Numbered from the stretch's first letter, positions 37,964 through 47,487 are shown. The stretch: 64,000 nucleotides of DNA from Janthinobacterium sp. PAMC25594 (GCF_019443505.1 NZ_CP080377.1:4340001-4404000); one strand, 5' to 3'. Program-made: numbers and translations. Notes: generated by a model not told the origin, from the sequence alone.

Positions 37964-38926
37964 ATGTTGAAACGCCTGCTGACAGCCTTGCTGTGCCTGA
38001 CCCTCTCCGGCCTGACGGCTGCCGCCCCTGCCGAAGAGAAGGCCGCCGCACCGGAAATGACGGCCGAGCAATTTCTTGCCCAGCTGCACCTGCAGCGTGG
38101 CAAGATCACTTTACCGGGCGGCATCGCCACCCTGGATTTGCCGGCCAGCTTCCGTTATTTGTCGCCGACGGACGCCGAGCGCGTGCTGGTCGATGCCTGG
38201 GGCAATCCACCGGGCATGGTATCGCTGGGCATGATCGTGCCCGCCAAGACCAGCGTGCTCGAGCGCGATAGCTGGGGTGTCATCGTCACGTATGAAAAGG
38301 AAGGCCATATCAAGGATGACGATGCGGACAGCATCAAGTACGACGAATTGCTCAAGGATATGCAGGCGTCCGTGCTGGAACATAACGCGGAGCGCAAGAA
38401 GCAGGGTTATCCCGGCATCCATTTGATGGGTTGGGCGGAAAAACCCAGCTATGCCAAGGATACGCACAAACTGTACTGGGCCAAGGACTTGATGGTCGAT
38501 GGCGGCGAGCACTCGCTGAACTACAACGTGCGCGTACTGGGCCGCGAAGGCGTGCTGAACCTGAATGCGATCGCCAGCATGCAACAGATCGAAGCGATCA
38601 AGAAAGAAATGCGGCAAGTGACGGCGTTCACGGAATTTACCGACGGTAACCGCTACACGGATTTCGACAGCAAGACGGACAAGGTGGCGGAATACGGCCT
38701 GGCGGCGCTGGTGGCGGGCGGCGTGGCCAGCAAGCTGGGCCTGTTCGGCAAACTGCTGGCGCTGCTGCTGGCCTTCAAGAAAGTGCTGCTCCTCGCCGTG
38801 GTGGGCGGCGGCGCGGCCATCGTCAAGTTCTTCGGTGGCAAGCGCAAGGACAAGCCGGCGCCACAGGCCGAACCTGCGGAACAGCCTGGCCATGCGCCCG
38901 ATGGCAAGGTGAATCTGGAAAAGTAG
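37964..38926 (+). CDS. DUF2167-family exported membrane protein
   Basis: A 320-residue protein of the DUF2167 family, function undefined. A signal peptide (MLKRLLTALLCLTLSGLTAAA) precedes a large exposed domain with TLDLPASFRYLSPTDAERVL and VLVDAWGNPPG. Near the C-terminus there are one or two hydrophobic segments (about 250-285) and then a basic KRKDKPAPQ tail. It lies in an AT-richer pocket past the ast terminator and appears to be a single-gene unit. Confidence 0.82.
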   Translation: MLKRLLTALLCLTLSGLTAAAPAEEKAAAPEMTAEQFLAQLHLQRGKITLPGGIATLDLPASFRYLSPTDAERVLVDAWGNPPGMVSLGMIVPAKTSVLERDSWGVIVTYEKEGHIKDDDADSIKYDELLKDMQASVLEHNAERKKQGYPGIHLMGWAEKPSYAKDTHKLYWAKDLMVDGGEHSLNYNVRVLGREGVLNLNAIASMQQIEAIKKEMRQVTAFTEFTDGNRYTDFDSKTDKVAEYGLAALVAGGVASKLGLFGKLLALLLAFKKVLLLAVVGGGAAIVKFFGGKRKDKPAPQAEPAEQPGHAPDGKVNLEK

Positions 38927-39036
38927 GATGAACTGGGCCGTTCGGTGCGCTGACGCACGGGAGTGGCATCGTGCACGCTGCCGGAAAACAGCGCCTCGGG
39001 TACACTGACTCATCGTTCACTATCGAGGAGTTCCCC

Positions 39037-39546
39037 ATGTCCGTGTCCATGTATCAGGCAACCATTCCCGTCTTCATCCGCGGCTTGCGGGTCGTTTCGG
39101 CCCTGCTTGAAAAAGCGCAAGCCCATGTCGAGGAAGATGGCATCGTGCCCGAGATTTTACTGGGCGCGCAGCTGGCGCCCGACATGCTGGACTTGACGGC
39201 GCAGGTGCAGCGCGCCAGCGATACGTCGAAGATGTCGGTCGAGCGCCTGAGCGGCGTGCCGGCGCCGAAGTTCGAGGATAACGAAGCGTCGTTCGAGCAG
39301 TTACAGGAGCGCATCGCCAACACCATCGCCTACATCGACAGCGTCAACGCGGGCCAGATGGCCGGCAGCGCGCAGAAGGAAGTCGTGCTGAACTGGACGG
39401 ACGAGGGCAAGAAATTCTCGGGCGATAATTACCTGCTCAGTTTTGCCTTGCCGAACTTCTATTTTCATGTCTCCATGGTCCACGCCATTTTGCGCAACAA
39501 TGGCGTGGCCGTGGGCAAGCTCGATTATCTGGGACCGTACGACTGA
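39037..39546 (+). CDS. DUF1993-family protein
   Basis: A 169-residue cytosolic protein of the DUF1993 family, a four-helix DinB-like group without an assigned reaction. ATG 39037 is chosen because GAGGAG sits at 39025-39030; the open frame from 38971 adds an unlikely leader. Segments SMYQATIPVFIRGL at the N-terminus and FYFHVSMVHAILRNNGV at the C-terminus look like family hallmarks. It stands alone; a palindromic repeat follows the stop. Confidence 0.82.
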   Translation: MSVSMYQATIPVFIRGLRVVSALLEKAQAHVEEDGIVPEILLGAQLAPDMLDLTAQVQRASDTSKMSVERLSGVPAPKFEDNEASFEQLQERIANTIAYIDSVNAGQMAGSAQKEVVLNWTDEGKKFSGDNYLLSFALPNFYFHVSMVHAILRNNGVAVGKLDYLGPYD

Positions 39547-39549
39547 TAG

Positions 39550-39657
39550 GTCTGAAAAACCGTCGCGAGCGGCGATGATTTGTGGCCGAGAAGCGCAACT
39601 GTGCTGAAGCACAGTGAGCATCGCAGGCCGCAAAGCGCGACGCGCAGCAGGTTTTTA
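39550..39657. repeat. Palindromic dispersed element, copy C
   Basis: About 105 bp between DUF1993 and the convergent glycine-zipper gene. Outer arms begin TGAAAAACC and end GGTTTTTA; the centre is ACTGTGC-TGAA-GCACAGT (39598-39615). Same design (outer A/T arms, inner GTGC/GCAC hairpin) as the elements at 45755 and 57678. Confidence 0.55.
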
Positions 39658-40206
39658 TCGTTGTGGTTGCTGAACCTGGTTCTGTACCGCATTACCCAGC
39701 ATGCCGCCGCCAATCACGCCGGCCACCGTCGCCAGCGCCTTGCCGCGGCCGCCACCGACCTGATTGCCGATCAAGCCGCCGATGACGGCGCCCGTGCCGA
39801 TACCCACGTAGTTGGGCTGCGCAGGCGCTGGAGCGGGAACCGGCTGCTGCTGGCGTACCGGTTCGCGGTAGGCTGTGTCGCGGTAGCCGTCATTGTTGTC
39901 ACGGTAGGCAGGACGCGCTTGCGCCACTTGCGTGTGGTGCACGACGCGCTTGTGCACGACGGGCGCCGGAGCTGGTGCAGCTTGCGCCACGACTGGTGCG
40001 GCCACTGGCGCTGCCAGGGCTGCCGCGTTCGCTGGCGTCAGTGCCGCCACGTCGGCAGGTACGACCGCTGCGGCCGGCACATTCGCCCGCGAATTGGGCA
40101 GGATGCCGGCGATGGACGCCGCGCCCACCAGGCACAGGACCGTGACGGAAATGGCGGCGCCGGCCATCAAAGGGTGGATGCGGCTGGCGGTGGTCGTCGT
40201 GTTCAT
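39655..40206 (-). CDS. Glycine-zipper 2TM-domain envelope protein
   Basis: A 183-residue protein with an N-terminal membrane anchor or signal segment (AGAAISVTVLCLVGAASIAGIL), an Ala/Pro-rich linker, and a C-terminal glycine-zipper domain (YVGIGTGAVIGGLIGNQVGGGRGK, AGVIGGGMLGNAVQ) of the Rickettsia 17-kDa antigen type. No lipobox cysteine is visible, so a membrane-anchored rather than lipoprotein form is likely. Its end abuts the palindromic element. Function is structural or unknown. Confidence 0.82.
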   Translation of the reverse strand: MNTTTTASRIHPLMAGAAISVTVLCLVGAASIAGILPNSRANVPAAAVVPADVAALTPANAAALAAPVAAPVVAQAAPAPAPVVHKRVVHHTQVAQARPAYRDNNDGYRDTAYREPVRQQQPVPAPAPAQPNYVGIGTGAVIGGLIGNQVGGGRGKALATVAGVIGGGMLGNAVQNQVQQPQR

Positions 40207-40370
40207 GTGTTCTCCTGGGTGGCAAGGTGTTGCCGTGTTGTTGATGTGTTCAGATTAGCGGCCGCACCTGTCCAAGGCTAGCCCTTGCGCTGTATCAAAC
40301 GTAAGCAGGTGTAAGCCGCACTTTCCAAAGCACAGTAGAATCGGTGCTTCCCCTTTTCCGAAAGTCCGCC

Positions 40371-41483
40371 ATGAGCCAGCTATTCACGCCGTTTGCACTG
40401 GGGCCGCTGCAGGTGGCCAACCGTATCGCCATCGCGCCCATGTGCCAGTACTCGGCCGACAACGGCAACGCCACCGACTGGCACATGATCCACCTGGGCC
40501 ACCTGGCCCTGTCCGGCGCGGGCTTGCTGATGACGGAAGCGACGGCCGTCTCGCCCGAGGGACGCATCTCGGCCGATGACCTGGGCCTGTGGTCGGATGC
40601 GAATCAGGCTGCGCTGGCCAAGGTGGTGCAGGCGATCCGCCGCCATGCGCCGATTCCATTGGTGGTGCAACTGGGCCACGCGGGACGCAAGGCGTCGAGC
40701 CGCGCGCCATGGCAGGGCGGCACTTGCGTGCACCTGGCCGAGGGCGGCTGGCAAACGGTGGCGCCGTCCGCCATCGCCCATGCACCGGGCGAAACGGTAC
40801 CGATCGCGCTCGACGAGATGGGTTTGTTGCAGATCAAGGGCGCCTTTGTCGCGGCCGCGCAGCGCGTGCATGCGCTCGGTATCGAGGGCATCGAACTGCA
40901 CGCGGCGCACGGTTATCTGCTGCACCAGTTCCTGTCGCCCCTGTCCAACCAGCGCACGGATGCGTATGGCGGCAGCCTGGAAAACCGCATGCGTTTTCCG
41001 CTGGAAATCTATGAAGCCGTGCGCGCCGCCGTGCCCGCCAGCATGGCCGTGGGCGTGCGCATTTCCGCCACTGACTGGGTCGAGGGCGGATGGGAAATCG
41101 AACAAAGCGTGCGTTTCGCGCAGGAACTCAAGCAGCTGGGCGCCGACTTCATCCACGTCTCCAGCGGCGGCATTGCGCCGCAGCAGCAGATTCCCGTGGG
41201 ACCCGGCTACCAGGTGGCGTTTGCCGAACGCATCAAGCGCGACAGCGGCTTGCCCACCATCAGCGTCGGCTTGATCACGGAGGCGCAGCAGGCGGAAGAT
41301 ATCATCGCCAACGGCCAGTCCGACATGGTGGCGCTGGCGCGCGCCATCCTGTTCGACCCGCGCTGGCCCTGGCATGCGGCGGCCCAGCTGGGTGCACAGG
41401 TGCAGGCGCCACCGCAGTACTGGCGCTCGCAGCCGCGCGAATTCAAGAACCTGTTCGGCGACACGACCCTGGGCCAGCGCTAA
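40371..41483 (+). CDS. Old Yellow Enzyme, YqjM/XenA type ene-reductase
   Basis: A 370-residue FMN-dependent NADPH oxidoreductase acting on electrophilic alkenes. Features of the thermophilic-like OYE class: the PMCQYSA cysteine that tunes FMN, QLGHAGRKAS, the catalytic HAAHGYLLHQFLSP and DFIHVSSGG. ATG 40371 fits the family N-terminus SQLFTPFALG; the open frame from 40344 lacks a ribosome site. Stress defence or xenobiotic reduction is the usual role; the natural substrate is unknown. Confidence 0.92.
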   Translation: MSQLFTPFALGPLQVANRIAIAPMCQYSADNGNATDWHMIHLGHLALSGAGLLMTEATAVSPEGRISADDLGLWSDANQAALAKVVQAIRRHAPIPLVVQLGHAGRKASSRAPWQGGTCVHLAEGGWQTVAPSAIAHAPGETVPIALDEMGLLQIKGAFVAAAQRVHALGIEGIELHAAHGYLLHQFLSPLSNQRTDAYGGSLENRMRFPLEIYEAVRAAVPASMAVGVRISATDWVEGGWEIEQSVRFAQELKQLGADFIHVSSGGIAPQQQIPVGPGYQVAFAERIKRDSGLPTISVGLITEAQQAEDIIANGQSDMVALARAILFDPRWPWHAAAQLGAQVQAPPQYWRSQPREFKNLFGDTTLGQR

Positions 41484-41636
41484 CAGGTTTGCTCTGCTAC
41501 ACTGTCGCTTCTTCCCCATTTCTCCAGGACGCTTCGACATGCGCCATTGATACTGCCGTGCTGTGCACGGCCTCGCCCTTCCCGCCAGCGCAGCATTGCG
41601 CCGCACGGGTTCGCCAGCCTTGCTCAAGGAGTATCG

Positions 41637-43220
41637 ATGCCCGCATTACTACAACTCGACCGTCTGTCCCTTACCTTGCCCGATGGCCGGGTATTGTTTT
41701 CCGATTTGCAATTTGCCTTTGCCCCGCAACGTATCGGCCTCGTCGGCGATAACGGCGTGGGCAAGAGCGTTCTCGCGCGTCTGCTGGTGGGCCAAGAGCT
41801 GCCGTCTTCTGGCGCCGTGCGCTGCGACGGCAGCGTGCATTCCGTGGCGCAGGAGCTCGATCCGCAACGCTACCCCACCGTGGCGGCGCTCGCCGGCATG
41901 CAGACCTTGCTGGCGGCGCTGGTGCGCATCGCCGCCGGCAGCATCGACGAGGCCGACTACGCCCTGGTGGGCGAACGCTGGGATGCCCCCGCCCGCTTGC
42001 GCCAGGCGCTCGATGCGCTCGATTTGCGCCATGTCGATGCCGACACGCCGACGAGTCGCCTCAGCGGTGGCGAACGCCAGCGCATCGCCTTGCAAGGCGC
42101 CTGGCTGTCGCAGGCGGACTGGCTGGTGCTCGATGAACCGAGCAACCACCTTGATGCTCAGCAGCGCGCCCGCCTGGTGGCGCAGATGGCGCGCTGGCCC
42201 GGCGGCTTGCTGTTGATCAGCCATGACCGCGCCTTGCTGCAGCACGTCGATGCAATTGTCGAGCTGTCGCCGCAGGGCTTGCGCAGCTATGGCGGCAATT
42301 ACGCCTTGTATGCGCAGCAGCGGGAACTGGAGCAGGCCGGCTACGTTGCCGCCCTGCAAGCGGAAAAGGCTGGTGCCAGACGCGAACAGCGCGAGGCGCA
42401 GCAGCAGGCAGAACGGCAACATAAACGGGTGACGCGCGGTGAGCGCGAAGGCCGCGAAGGCAATCAAAGCAAGCTGCTGCTGGACGCGAAAAAGGAGAAA
42501 AGCCAGGATAGCCAGGGCAAGCTGCGCCTGCGCGCGCAAGAGGCGCAGCAGGCGCGCCAGCAGCGCGTGATGGACGCCAGCGCCCGCTGCGCGCCCGAGG
42601 TCGAACGCTTGCTGCTGGCGCCCGAGAGCCTGGTGCCGAATGGAAAATTGTTGCTGGAATTGCGCGACGTGGTCTTGCCGCATGGCCAGGCGCACGCGAT
42701 CGACCTGGTGCTGGCCGGGCCGGGCCGCCTGGCCGTGACGGGCGACAATGGCAGCGGCAAGTCGACCCTGCTGCGCGTGATCGCCGGGCAACTGGCGCCT
42801 GCTGGCGGCGAGCTGCGCTGCCATGCGCGGGTGGCCTGGCTGGATCAGCATGCGGGCCTGCAAGACGGCGAGTCGAGCGCCGTGCAGCGCTTGCAGACCC
42901 GCAATAGCAGCATGGCGGAAGGCGAACTGCGCACGCGGCTGGCGCTGCTGGGCATTGCCGGCGCGCGCGCCACCATGCCCAGCCGTTTGCTCAGCGGCGG
43001 CGAGCGCATGAAGGTGGCGCTGGCGGCCGAATTGTATGCGCTGGCGCCGCCGCAACTGCTGCTGCTCGATGAACCCGACAATCATCTGGACCTGGCCAGC
43101 CTGCAGGCGCTGGAGCAGATGCTGCTGCAATATCAGGGCGCGTTACTTGTGGTTTCGCACGACCAGGCATTTTTGGCAGCGATAAACCTTGACCCCGAGG
43201 GCTTGACATTGCACAAGTGA
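41637..43220 (+). CDS. ABC-F family ATPase
   Basis: A 527-residue soluble protein with two ATPase domains and no membrane part. Domain 1: Walker A GDNGVGKS (37-44), signature LSGGERQR, Walker B LVLDEPSNHLD. Domain 2: Walker A GDNGSGKS (about 369-376), LSGGERMK, LLLLDEPDNHLD. Between them is a basic, Gln/Glu/Arg-rich coiled linker (about 235-315) that would reach the ribosome. AAGGAG at 41626-41631 fixes ATG 41637. It is most like the YheS/Uup/YdiF translation-factor types; a resistance role cannot be told from sequence. Confidence 0.9.
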   Translation: MPALLQLDRLSLTLPDGRVLFSDLQFAFAPQRIGLVGDNGVGKSVLARLLVGQELPSSGAVRCDGSVHSVAQELDPQRYPTVAALAGMQTLLAALVRIAAGSIDEADYALVGERWDAPARLRQALDALDLRHVDADTPTSRLSGGERQRIALQGAWLSQADWLVLDEPSNHLDAQQRARLVAQMARWPGGLLLISHDRALLQHVDAIVELSPQGLRSYGGNYALYAQQRELEQAGYVAALQAEKAGARREQREAQQQAERQHKRVTRGEREGREGNQSKLLLDAKKEKSQDSQGKLRLRAQEAQQARQQRVMDASARCAPEVERLLLAPESLVPNGKLLLELRDVVLPHGQAHAIDLVLAGPGRLAVTGDNGSGKSTLLRVIAGQLAPAGGELRCHARVAWLDQHAGLQDGESSAVQRLQTRNSSMAEGELRTRLALLGIAGARATMPSRLLSGGERMKVALAAELYALAPPQLLLLDEPDNHLDLASLQALEQMLLQYQGALLVVSHDQAFLAAINLDPEGLTLHK

Positions 43221-43299
43221 CAATTGAATGAAAAAAGTCACGCTCGATGCCTGTAGAGCATGCTTCATGAACCAATGCTGAATTTTGTTTGATTGTCGG

Positions 43300-43305
43300 T
43301 ATAAT
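43300..43305 (+). promoter_or_regulatory. TATAAT box upstream of the RidA-family gene
   Basis: A perfect -10 hexamer in the 254-bp gap after the ABC-F gene, 170 bp before the next start. No matching -35. If used it gives a long leader; a second AT-rich TATATT at about 43450 is nearer. Confidence 0.35.
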
Positions 43306-43474
43306 CCACTGAATAACCGGGCCTATTTGTGAACTAAAACTGCTCGTTCACCAATATGATGATGTTTAATCTGGCACTGTTGTCGGTCACTACCGCGCTG
43401 CCAGGGCGTCATCCTCCGTGCCCTGCCGTGCATGAATTTTGGTTTCGCTTATATTGTTTTCTTGGAGAAATAGC

Positions 43475-43933
43475 ATGTCGTTTTACGAAAAACTCAAAGC
43501 CCTCAACATTGAACTGCCAGTCGTTGCCGCACCAGCTGCCGCCTATGTAATGCATGCCCGCACGGGCAACACGGTCTTCCTGTCCGGCCACCTGGCCAAG
43601 AAGGATGGCAAGGTCTGGGTCGGTCAACTGGGCAAGGACGTCACCACGGAAGAAGGCAAGATCGCTGCGCGCGGCATCGCCATCGAACTGATCGCCACCT
43701 TGCAAGACGCGTGCGGCGGCGACTTGAACAAGGTCAAGCGCATCGTCAAGGTCATGAGCCTGGTCAACTCCACCTCCACCTTCACGAAACAGCACCTGGT
43801 GACCAATGGCGCCTCGGAACTGTTCGTCGAAGTCTTCGGCGACAGCGGCAAGCATGCCCGCTCCGCCTTCGGCGTGGCGCAAATCCCGCTGGGTGCTTGC
43901 GTCGAGATCGAACTGATCGCCGAACTGGCCTGA
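43475..43933 (+). CDS. RidA (YjgF/YER057c/UK114) family protein
   Basis: A 152-residue RidA-superfamily protein; founding members hydrolyse reactive enamine/imine intermediates from PLP enzymes. The conserved Arg lies in HARSAFGVAQIPLGACVEIE near the C-terminus. GGAGAAA at 43464 supports ATG 43475. It is longer than E. coli RidA (about 128), so it belongs to another subgroup and the deaminase reaction is only presumed. It precedes an amino-acid permease by 129 bp. Confidence 0.9.
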   Translation: MSFYEKLKALNIELPVVAAPAAAYVMHARTGNTVFLSGHLAKKDGKVWVGQLGKDVTTEEGKIAARGIAIELIATLQDACGGDLNKVKRIVKVMSLVNSTSTFTKQHLVTNGASELFVEVFGDSGKHARSAFGVAQIPLGACVEIELIAELA

Positions 43934-44062
43934 CGCAATAGCCTGATCATCTGAGCAGGCCGGCGATAATCGCCGGCTCGCCTTTTCCTCCTTTCCCGCA
44001 AGAGCGGAACCGCCATTGGGGTGGAGGGATCGGTGTATTCAAGAAAAAAACGGAGACACGTA

Positions 44063-45493
44063 ATGAAAACGAGTGAACAAGGCTTGCACCGCGGCCTGGG
44101 CGAGCGGCAAATCCGCCTGATGGCGCTGGGCGCCGCGATTGGCGTGGGCCTGTTTTTGGGTTCCGGCAACGCCATCAAGATGGCCGGTCCCGGCATCATG
44201 CTGTCGTATATCATCGGTGGCGCGGTCATCTTCATGATCATGCGCGCGCTGGGCGAAATGGCCGTGCACAACCCGGTCGCCGGTTCTTTCAGCCGCTATG
44301 CCCAGGATTACCTGGGCCCCCTGCAAGGCTATCTGACGGGCTGGAACTACTGGTTCCTGTGGCTGGTCACGTGCGTGGCGGAAATTACCGCCGTCGCCAT
44401 CTACATGGGCATTTGGTTCCCCGACGTGCCGCGCTGGATCTGGGCCCTCGCTGCCCTCGGCTCCATGGGCGCGATCAACCTGCTGGCCGTGAAAGCCTAC
44501 GGTGAATTCGAATTCTGGTTTGCCCTGATCAAGGTCGTCACCATCATCCTGATGATCATCGGCGGCACGGGCATGATCGTCTTCGGTCTTGGCAACAACG
44601 GCGTGGCCATCGGCATCTCGAACCTGTGGACGCATGGCGGTTTCTTCCCGAATGGCGCGCAGGGCGTGCTGATGTCGCTGCAGATGGTGATGTTTGCCTA
44701 CCTGGGCGTGGAAATGATCGGCCTGACGGCCGGCGAAGCGGCGAACCCGAAGAAATCGATTCCCGACGCCATCAATTCGGTGTTCTGGCGCATTTTGATT
44801 TTCTACGTCGGCGCGCTGTTCGTCATCCTGTCGATTTACCCATGGAATGAAATCGGTACCACCGGCAGCCCCTTCGTGATGACGTTCGAACGCCTGGGCA
44901 TCAAGACGGCCGCCGGCATCATCAACTTCGTCGTGCTGACGGCGGCCTTGTCGTCGTGCAATGGTGGCATCTTCAGCACGGGCCGCATGCTGTACAACCT
45001 GGCGCTGCAAGGCCAGGCGCCGAAGGCGTTTGCGGAAACCACGGCCAGCGGCGTGCCGCGCCGCGCCATCCTGGTGTCCGTCTTCGCGCTGTTGCTGGGC
45101 GTGCTGCTGAACTACCTGGTGCCGGAAAAAGTGTTTATCTGGGTCACCTCGATCTCCACCTTCGGCGCCGTCTGGACCTGGGGCGTGATCCTGGTCACGC
45201 AGATCCAGTTCCGCAAGACCTTGACGCTGCTGGAAATCAAGAACCTGGCCTTCCGCATGCCGTTCGCGCCCTACGGTTCCTGGATTTCGCTGGCCTTCCT
45301 GGCGCTGGTGATCGGCCTGATGGCGTATTTCCCCGATACGCGCATCGCCCTGATGGTCGGACCAGCCTGGCTGATCCTGCTGACGGTGCTGTACTACGTG
45401 CTGGGTCTGGCGCCGAAAGACCGCCGCGACGACGTGCCGCAAGGCTACGAGGCAGGCTGGCCGCCGGCCGATGCGCCAAACGTCAAGAAGTAA
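44063..45493 (+). CDS. Amino-acid permease, AAT family (ProY/LysP-like)
   Basis: A 476-residue carrier with about 12 membrane segments of the amino acid-polyamine-organocation superfamily. AAT-type marks: RHVM-free N-terminus LHRGLGERQIRLMALGAAIGVGLFLGSG, AGPGIMLSYIIGG, and GEMAVHNPVAGSFSRYA. CGGAGA at 44051-44056 sets ATG 44063. Resemblance is to proline- or neutral-amino-acid carriers, but substrate is not certain. A terminator follows at 45519. Confidence 0.9.
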   Translation: MKTSEQGLHRGLGERQIRLMALGAAIGVGLFLGSGNAIKMAGPGIMLSYIIGGAVIFMIMRALGEMAVHNPVAGSFSRYAQDYLGPLQGYLTGWNYWFLWLVTCVAEITAVAIYMGIWFPDVPRWIWALAALGSMGAINLLAVKAYGEFEFWFALIKVVTIILMIIGGTGMIVFGLGNNGVAIGISNLWTHGGFFPNGAQGVLMSLQMVMFAYLGVEMIGLTAGEAANPKKSIPDAINSVFWRILIFYVGALFVILSIYPWNEIGTTGSPFVMTFERLGIKTAAGIINFVVLTAALSSCNGGIFSTGRMLYNLALQGQAPKAFAETTASGVPRRAILVSVFALLLGVLLNYLVPEKVFIWVTSISTFGAVWTWGVILVTQIQFRKTLTLLEIKNLAFRMPFAPYGSWISLAFLALVIGLMAYFPDTRIALMVGPAWLILLTVLYYVLGLAPKDRRDDVPQGYEAGWPPADAPNVKK

Positions 45494-45518
45494 GCCAGCG
45501 TAGTTGAGCTGAGCCAGA

Positions 45519-45554
45519 AGCGCGCCCCTGCTCCCTGCAGCGGCGCGCTTTTTC
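45519..45554 (+). terminator. Terminator after the AAT permease
   Basis: AGCGCGCC / GGCGCGCT stem with an inner CTGC/GCAG pairing, followed by TTTTTC. It opens the 454-bp gap before the next permease. Confidence 0.8.
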
Positions 45555-45640
45555 TTTCATATAAACAATTTCTTCTTCGCTTGCACTCTTGCGGCTTTGC
45601 CGGCGCACGCCTGGCGTTGTTTCCTTGCATCAAAGTTCTG

Positions 45641-45669
45641 TTTAGCTGAGCCGATGAAAGCCCTATAAT
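45641..45669 (+). promoter_or_regulatory. Candidate promoter with long leader for the second permease
   Basis: TTTAGC, 17-bp spacer, TATAAT at 45664-45669. Transcription from here would carry a leader of about 270 nt to GTG 45948, including a palindromic repeat element. The gap 45494-45947 otherwise holds only the terminator at its start and no gene that I can support. Confidence 0.5.
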
Positions 45670-45754
45670 CGCTTAGTTTTGAAAAATGGACGCAATCTTT
45701 CCGGTTTTTTCCAGGTAGGTAATCGCCAGGAAATTATTGTGAATTTATAGCAAA

Positions 45755-45840
45755 CAGAAGTGGATGTGATGCAAGGCGCCCGGCGCGACGCAGTGCGAGC
45801 ACTGCTAGCGATGGGTAACGCAGCAGCGCGCCACTTATGG
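45755..45840. repeat. Palindromic dispersed element, copy B
   Basis: Outer AAGTGG (45758-45763) / CCACTT (45831-45836), then CAAGGCGCC and AACGCAG segments shared with the copy at 57678, and a perfect central hairpin GCAGTGC-GA-GCACTGC (45790-45805). Confidence 0.65.
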
Positions 45841-45947
45841 AAGCTAGAAAACACAAGAATTTATTGGGGGTTACTCAAGGCCGGAGCGCCGTTTCAAGTG
45901 TTTTTACCCGTCGTACGAAAATACGTATGCCTCATAAAGGAAGTCTA

Positions 45948-47420
45948 GTGAGCCAAACCCTGGTCCAGAAACTTTGCCGCGCCAAGCCGATCGATACCAC
46001 GGTCGAATATGGTGAAGGCCTCAGCAGCAGTGGCTTGAGCCGGTCCATCGGCCTGTTTTCCCTCACCATGATCGGCGTCGGCGCCACCATCGGCACGGGC
46101 ATTTTCTTTACCATGGTCGAAGCCGTCCCCAAGGCGGGCCCTTCGGTCGTCCTGTCTTTCCTGATCGCCGCCATCACGGCCGGCTTGACGGCCTTGTGCT
46201 ACGCGGAGCTGTCGTTCCGCATTCCCGCCTCCGGCTCCTCGTATTCGTTTGCCTACGCCACCGTGGGTGAGTTTCTTGCCTTCATCATGGCCGCCTGCTT
46301 GCTGCTCGAATACGGGTTGGCGGGCAGTGCCGTGGCCATTGGCTGGTCGTCCTACCTGAACAATTTCCTGGAAAATGCCTTCGGCTGGCACATCCCCGAG
46401 ATGCTGCGCACGCCGATGATCGTTTCCGGCCCGCATGGCATGGAATTTCATGCCGGCCACATCAACCTGCCGCCGATCTTTTTGATCTGCATGTGCGGCT
46501 TCTTGCTGTTGCGCGGCGCCAAGGAATCGGCCCTGATGAACGCCATCATGGTCATCATCAAGCTGGCGATCCTGGTATTTTTTGTCGTCATCGCGTTTTC
46601 CGGATTCAATGCCGACAACTTCTTTCCCTTCTTTAATACGGACAATAGCAAGGGCTTTGCCGGCATGACGGGTGTCACGGCCGCGGCCGGCACCGTGTTC
46701 TTCTCCTTCATCGGCCTCGATACGGTGGCCACCGCAGGCGACGAAGTGAAAAATCCCACGCGCAATGTGCCGCGCGGCATCCTCGGCGCCTTGCTCATCG
46801 TCACCGTGTTTTACCTGCTGGTGGCCGTGGCCGCCCTGGGCGCGCAACAGGCGAAATTGTTCGAAGGCCAGGAAGCGGGCCTGGCGGTGATCCTGCAAAA
46901 CGTCACGGGCAAGACCTGGCCCGCCCTCGTGCTGTCGGCCGGCGCCGTCATTTCCGTCTTCAGCGTGACCCTGGTGACGATCTATGGCCAGACGCGCATC
47001 CTGTTTGCCGTCAGCCGCGACGGCCTGATCCCGAAGTCGTTCCAGAAGATCCACCCGCGCACCCTGGTGCCAGTCAGCAATACCATCATCGTCTGCCTGG
47101 TGGTGGCCGTGGTGGCCGGCTCCATCGATGCGACTTATTTGTGGGACATGGTCAGCATCGGCACCCTGACCGCCTTCATGGTCGTCTCGGTTGCCGTGCC
47201 CGTGCTGCGCCACAAGCAGGGCGCCAACCGCATCGAAGGCTTTAGCGTGCCGTTCGGCCCGTATGTGATTCCCGGCCTGAGCATCATGGCTTGCCTGTAC
47301 ATCATGCGCGATTTGCCGCATACGACATTTGTCGTGTTCAGCGTGTGGATGGCGGTAACGGTGGCCATCTATTTCTTGTACAGCATGCGGCATTCGCACC
47401 TGGGCAAGAAGACCCGCTAA
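45948..47420 (+). CDS. Amino-acid permease, cationic amino acid (CAT/YfnA) type
   Basis: A 490-residue carrier of the APC superfamily with about 12 to 14 membrane segments. CAT-type marks: MIGVGATIGTGIFF, PAGSSYSFAYATVGE-like segment with FIMAACLLLEYGLAGSAVAIGWS, and FFSFIGLDTVATAGDEVKNPTRNVPRGI. The start is placed at GTG 45948 because AAAGGAAG lies at 45936-45943; the open frame upstream is inside a repeat element. Substrate (lysine, arginine or other) is uncertain. Confidence 0.9.
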   Translation: MSQTLVQKLCRAKPIDTTVEYGEGLSSSGLSRSIGLFSLTMIGVGATIGTGIFFTMVEAVPKAGPSVVLSFLIAAITAGLTALCYAELSFRIPASGSSYSFAYATVGEFLAFIMAACLLLEYGLAGSAVAIGWSSYLNNFLENAFGWHIPEMLRTPMIVSGPHGMEFHAGHINLPPIFLICMCGFLLLRGAKESALMNAIMVIIKLAILVFFVVIAFSGFNADNFFPFFNTDNSKGFAGMTGVTAAAGTVFFSFIGLDTVATAGDEVKNPTRNVPRGILGALLIVTVFYLLVAVAALGAQQAKLFEGQEAGLAVILQNVTGKTWPALVLSAGAVISVFSVTLVTIYGQTRILFAVSRDGLIPKSFQKIHPRTLVPVSNTIIVCLVVAVVAGSIDATYLWDMVSIGTLTAFMVVSVAVPVLRHKQGANRIEGFSVPFGPYVIPGLSIMACLYIMRDLPHTTFVVFSVWMAVTVAIYFLYSMRHSHLGKKTR

Positions 47421-47436
47421 TGCAGTTTGCTCCATC

Positions 47437-47468
47437 CAAAACCGCCGCGCTTGCCGGCGGTTTTTTTT
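47437..47468 (+). terminator. Terminator after the CAT-type permease
   Basis: AAAACCGCCG, seven-base loop, CGGCGG and eight T. It lies between the permease and the S9 peptidase, about 20 bp before the latter's start. Confidence 0.88.
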
Positions 47469-47487
47469 ATTTCTAACCGGAATTTAC

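Noticed and set aside
45837..45947. ATG 45837 or 45927 as the start of the second permease
   Set aside because: The first is inside a repeat element and adds a non-homologous basic leader; GTG 45948 has AAAGGAAG just upstream.
45670..45947. Riboswitch in the permease leader
   Set aside because: No conserved lysine, glycine or other known aptamer core is recognisable; only the dispersed palindrome is seen.
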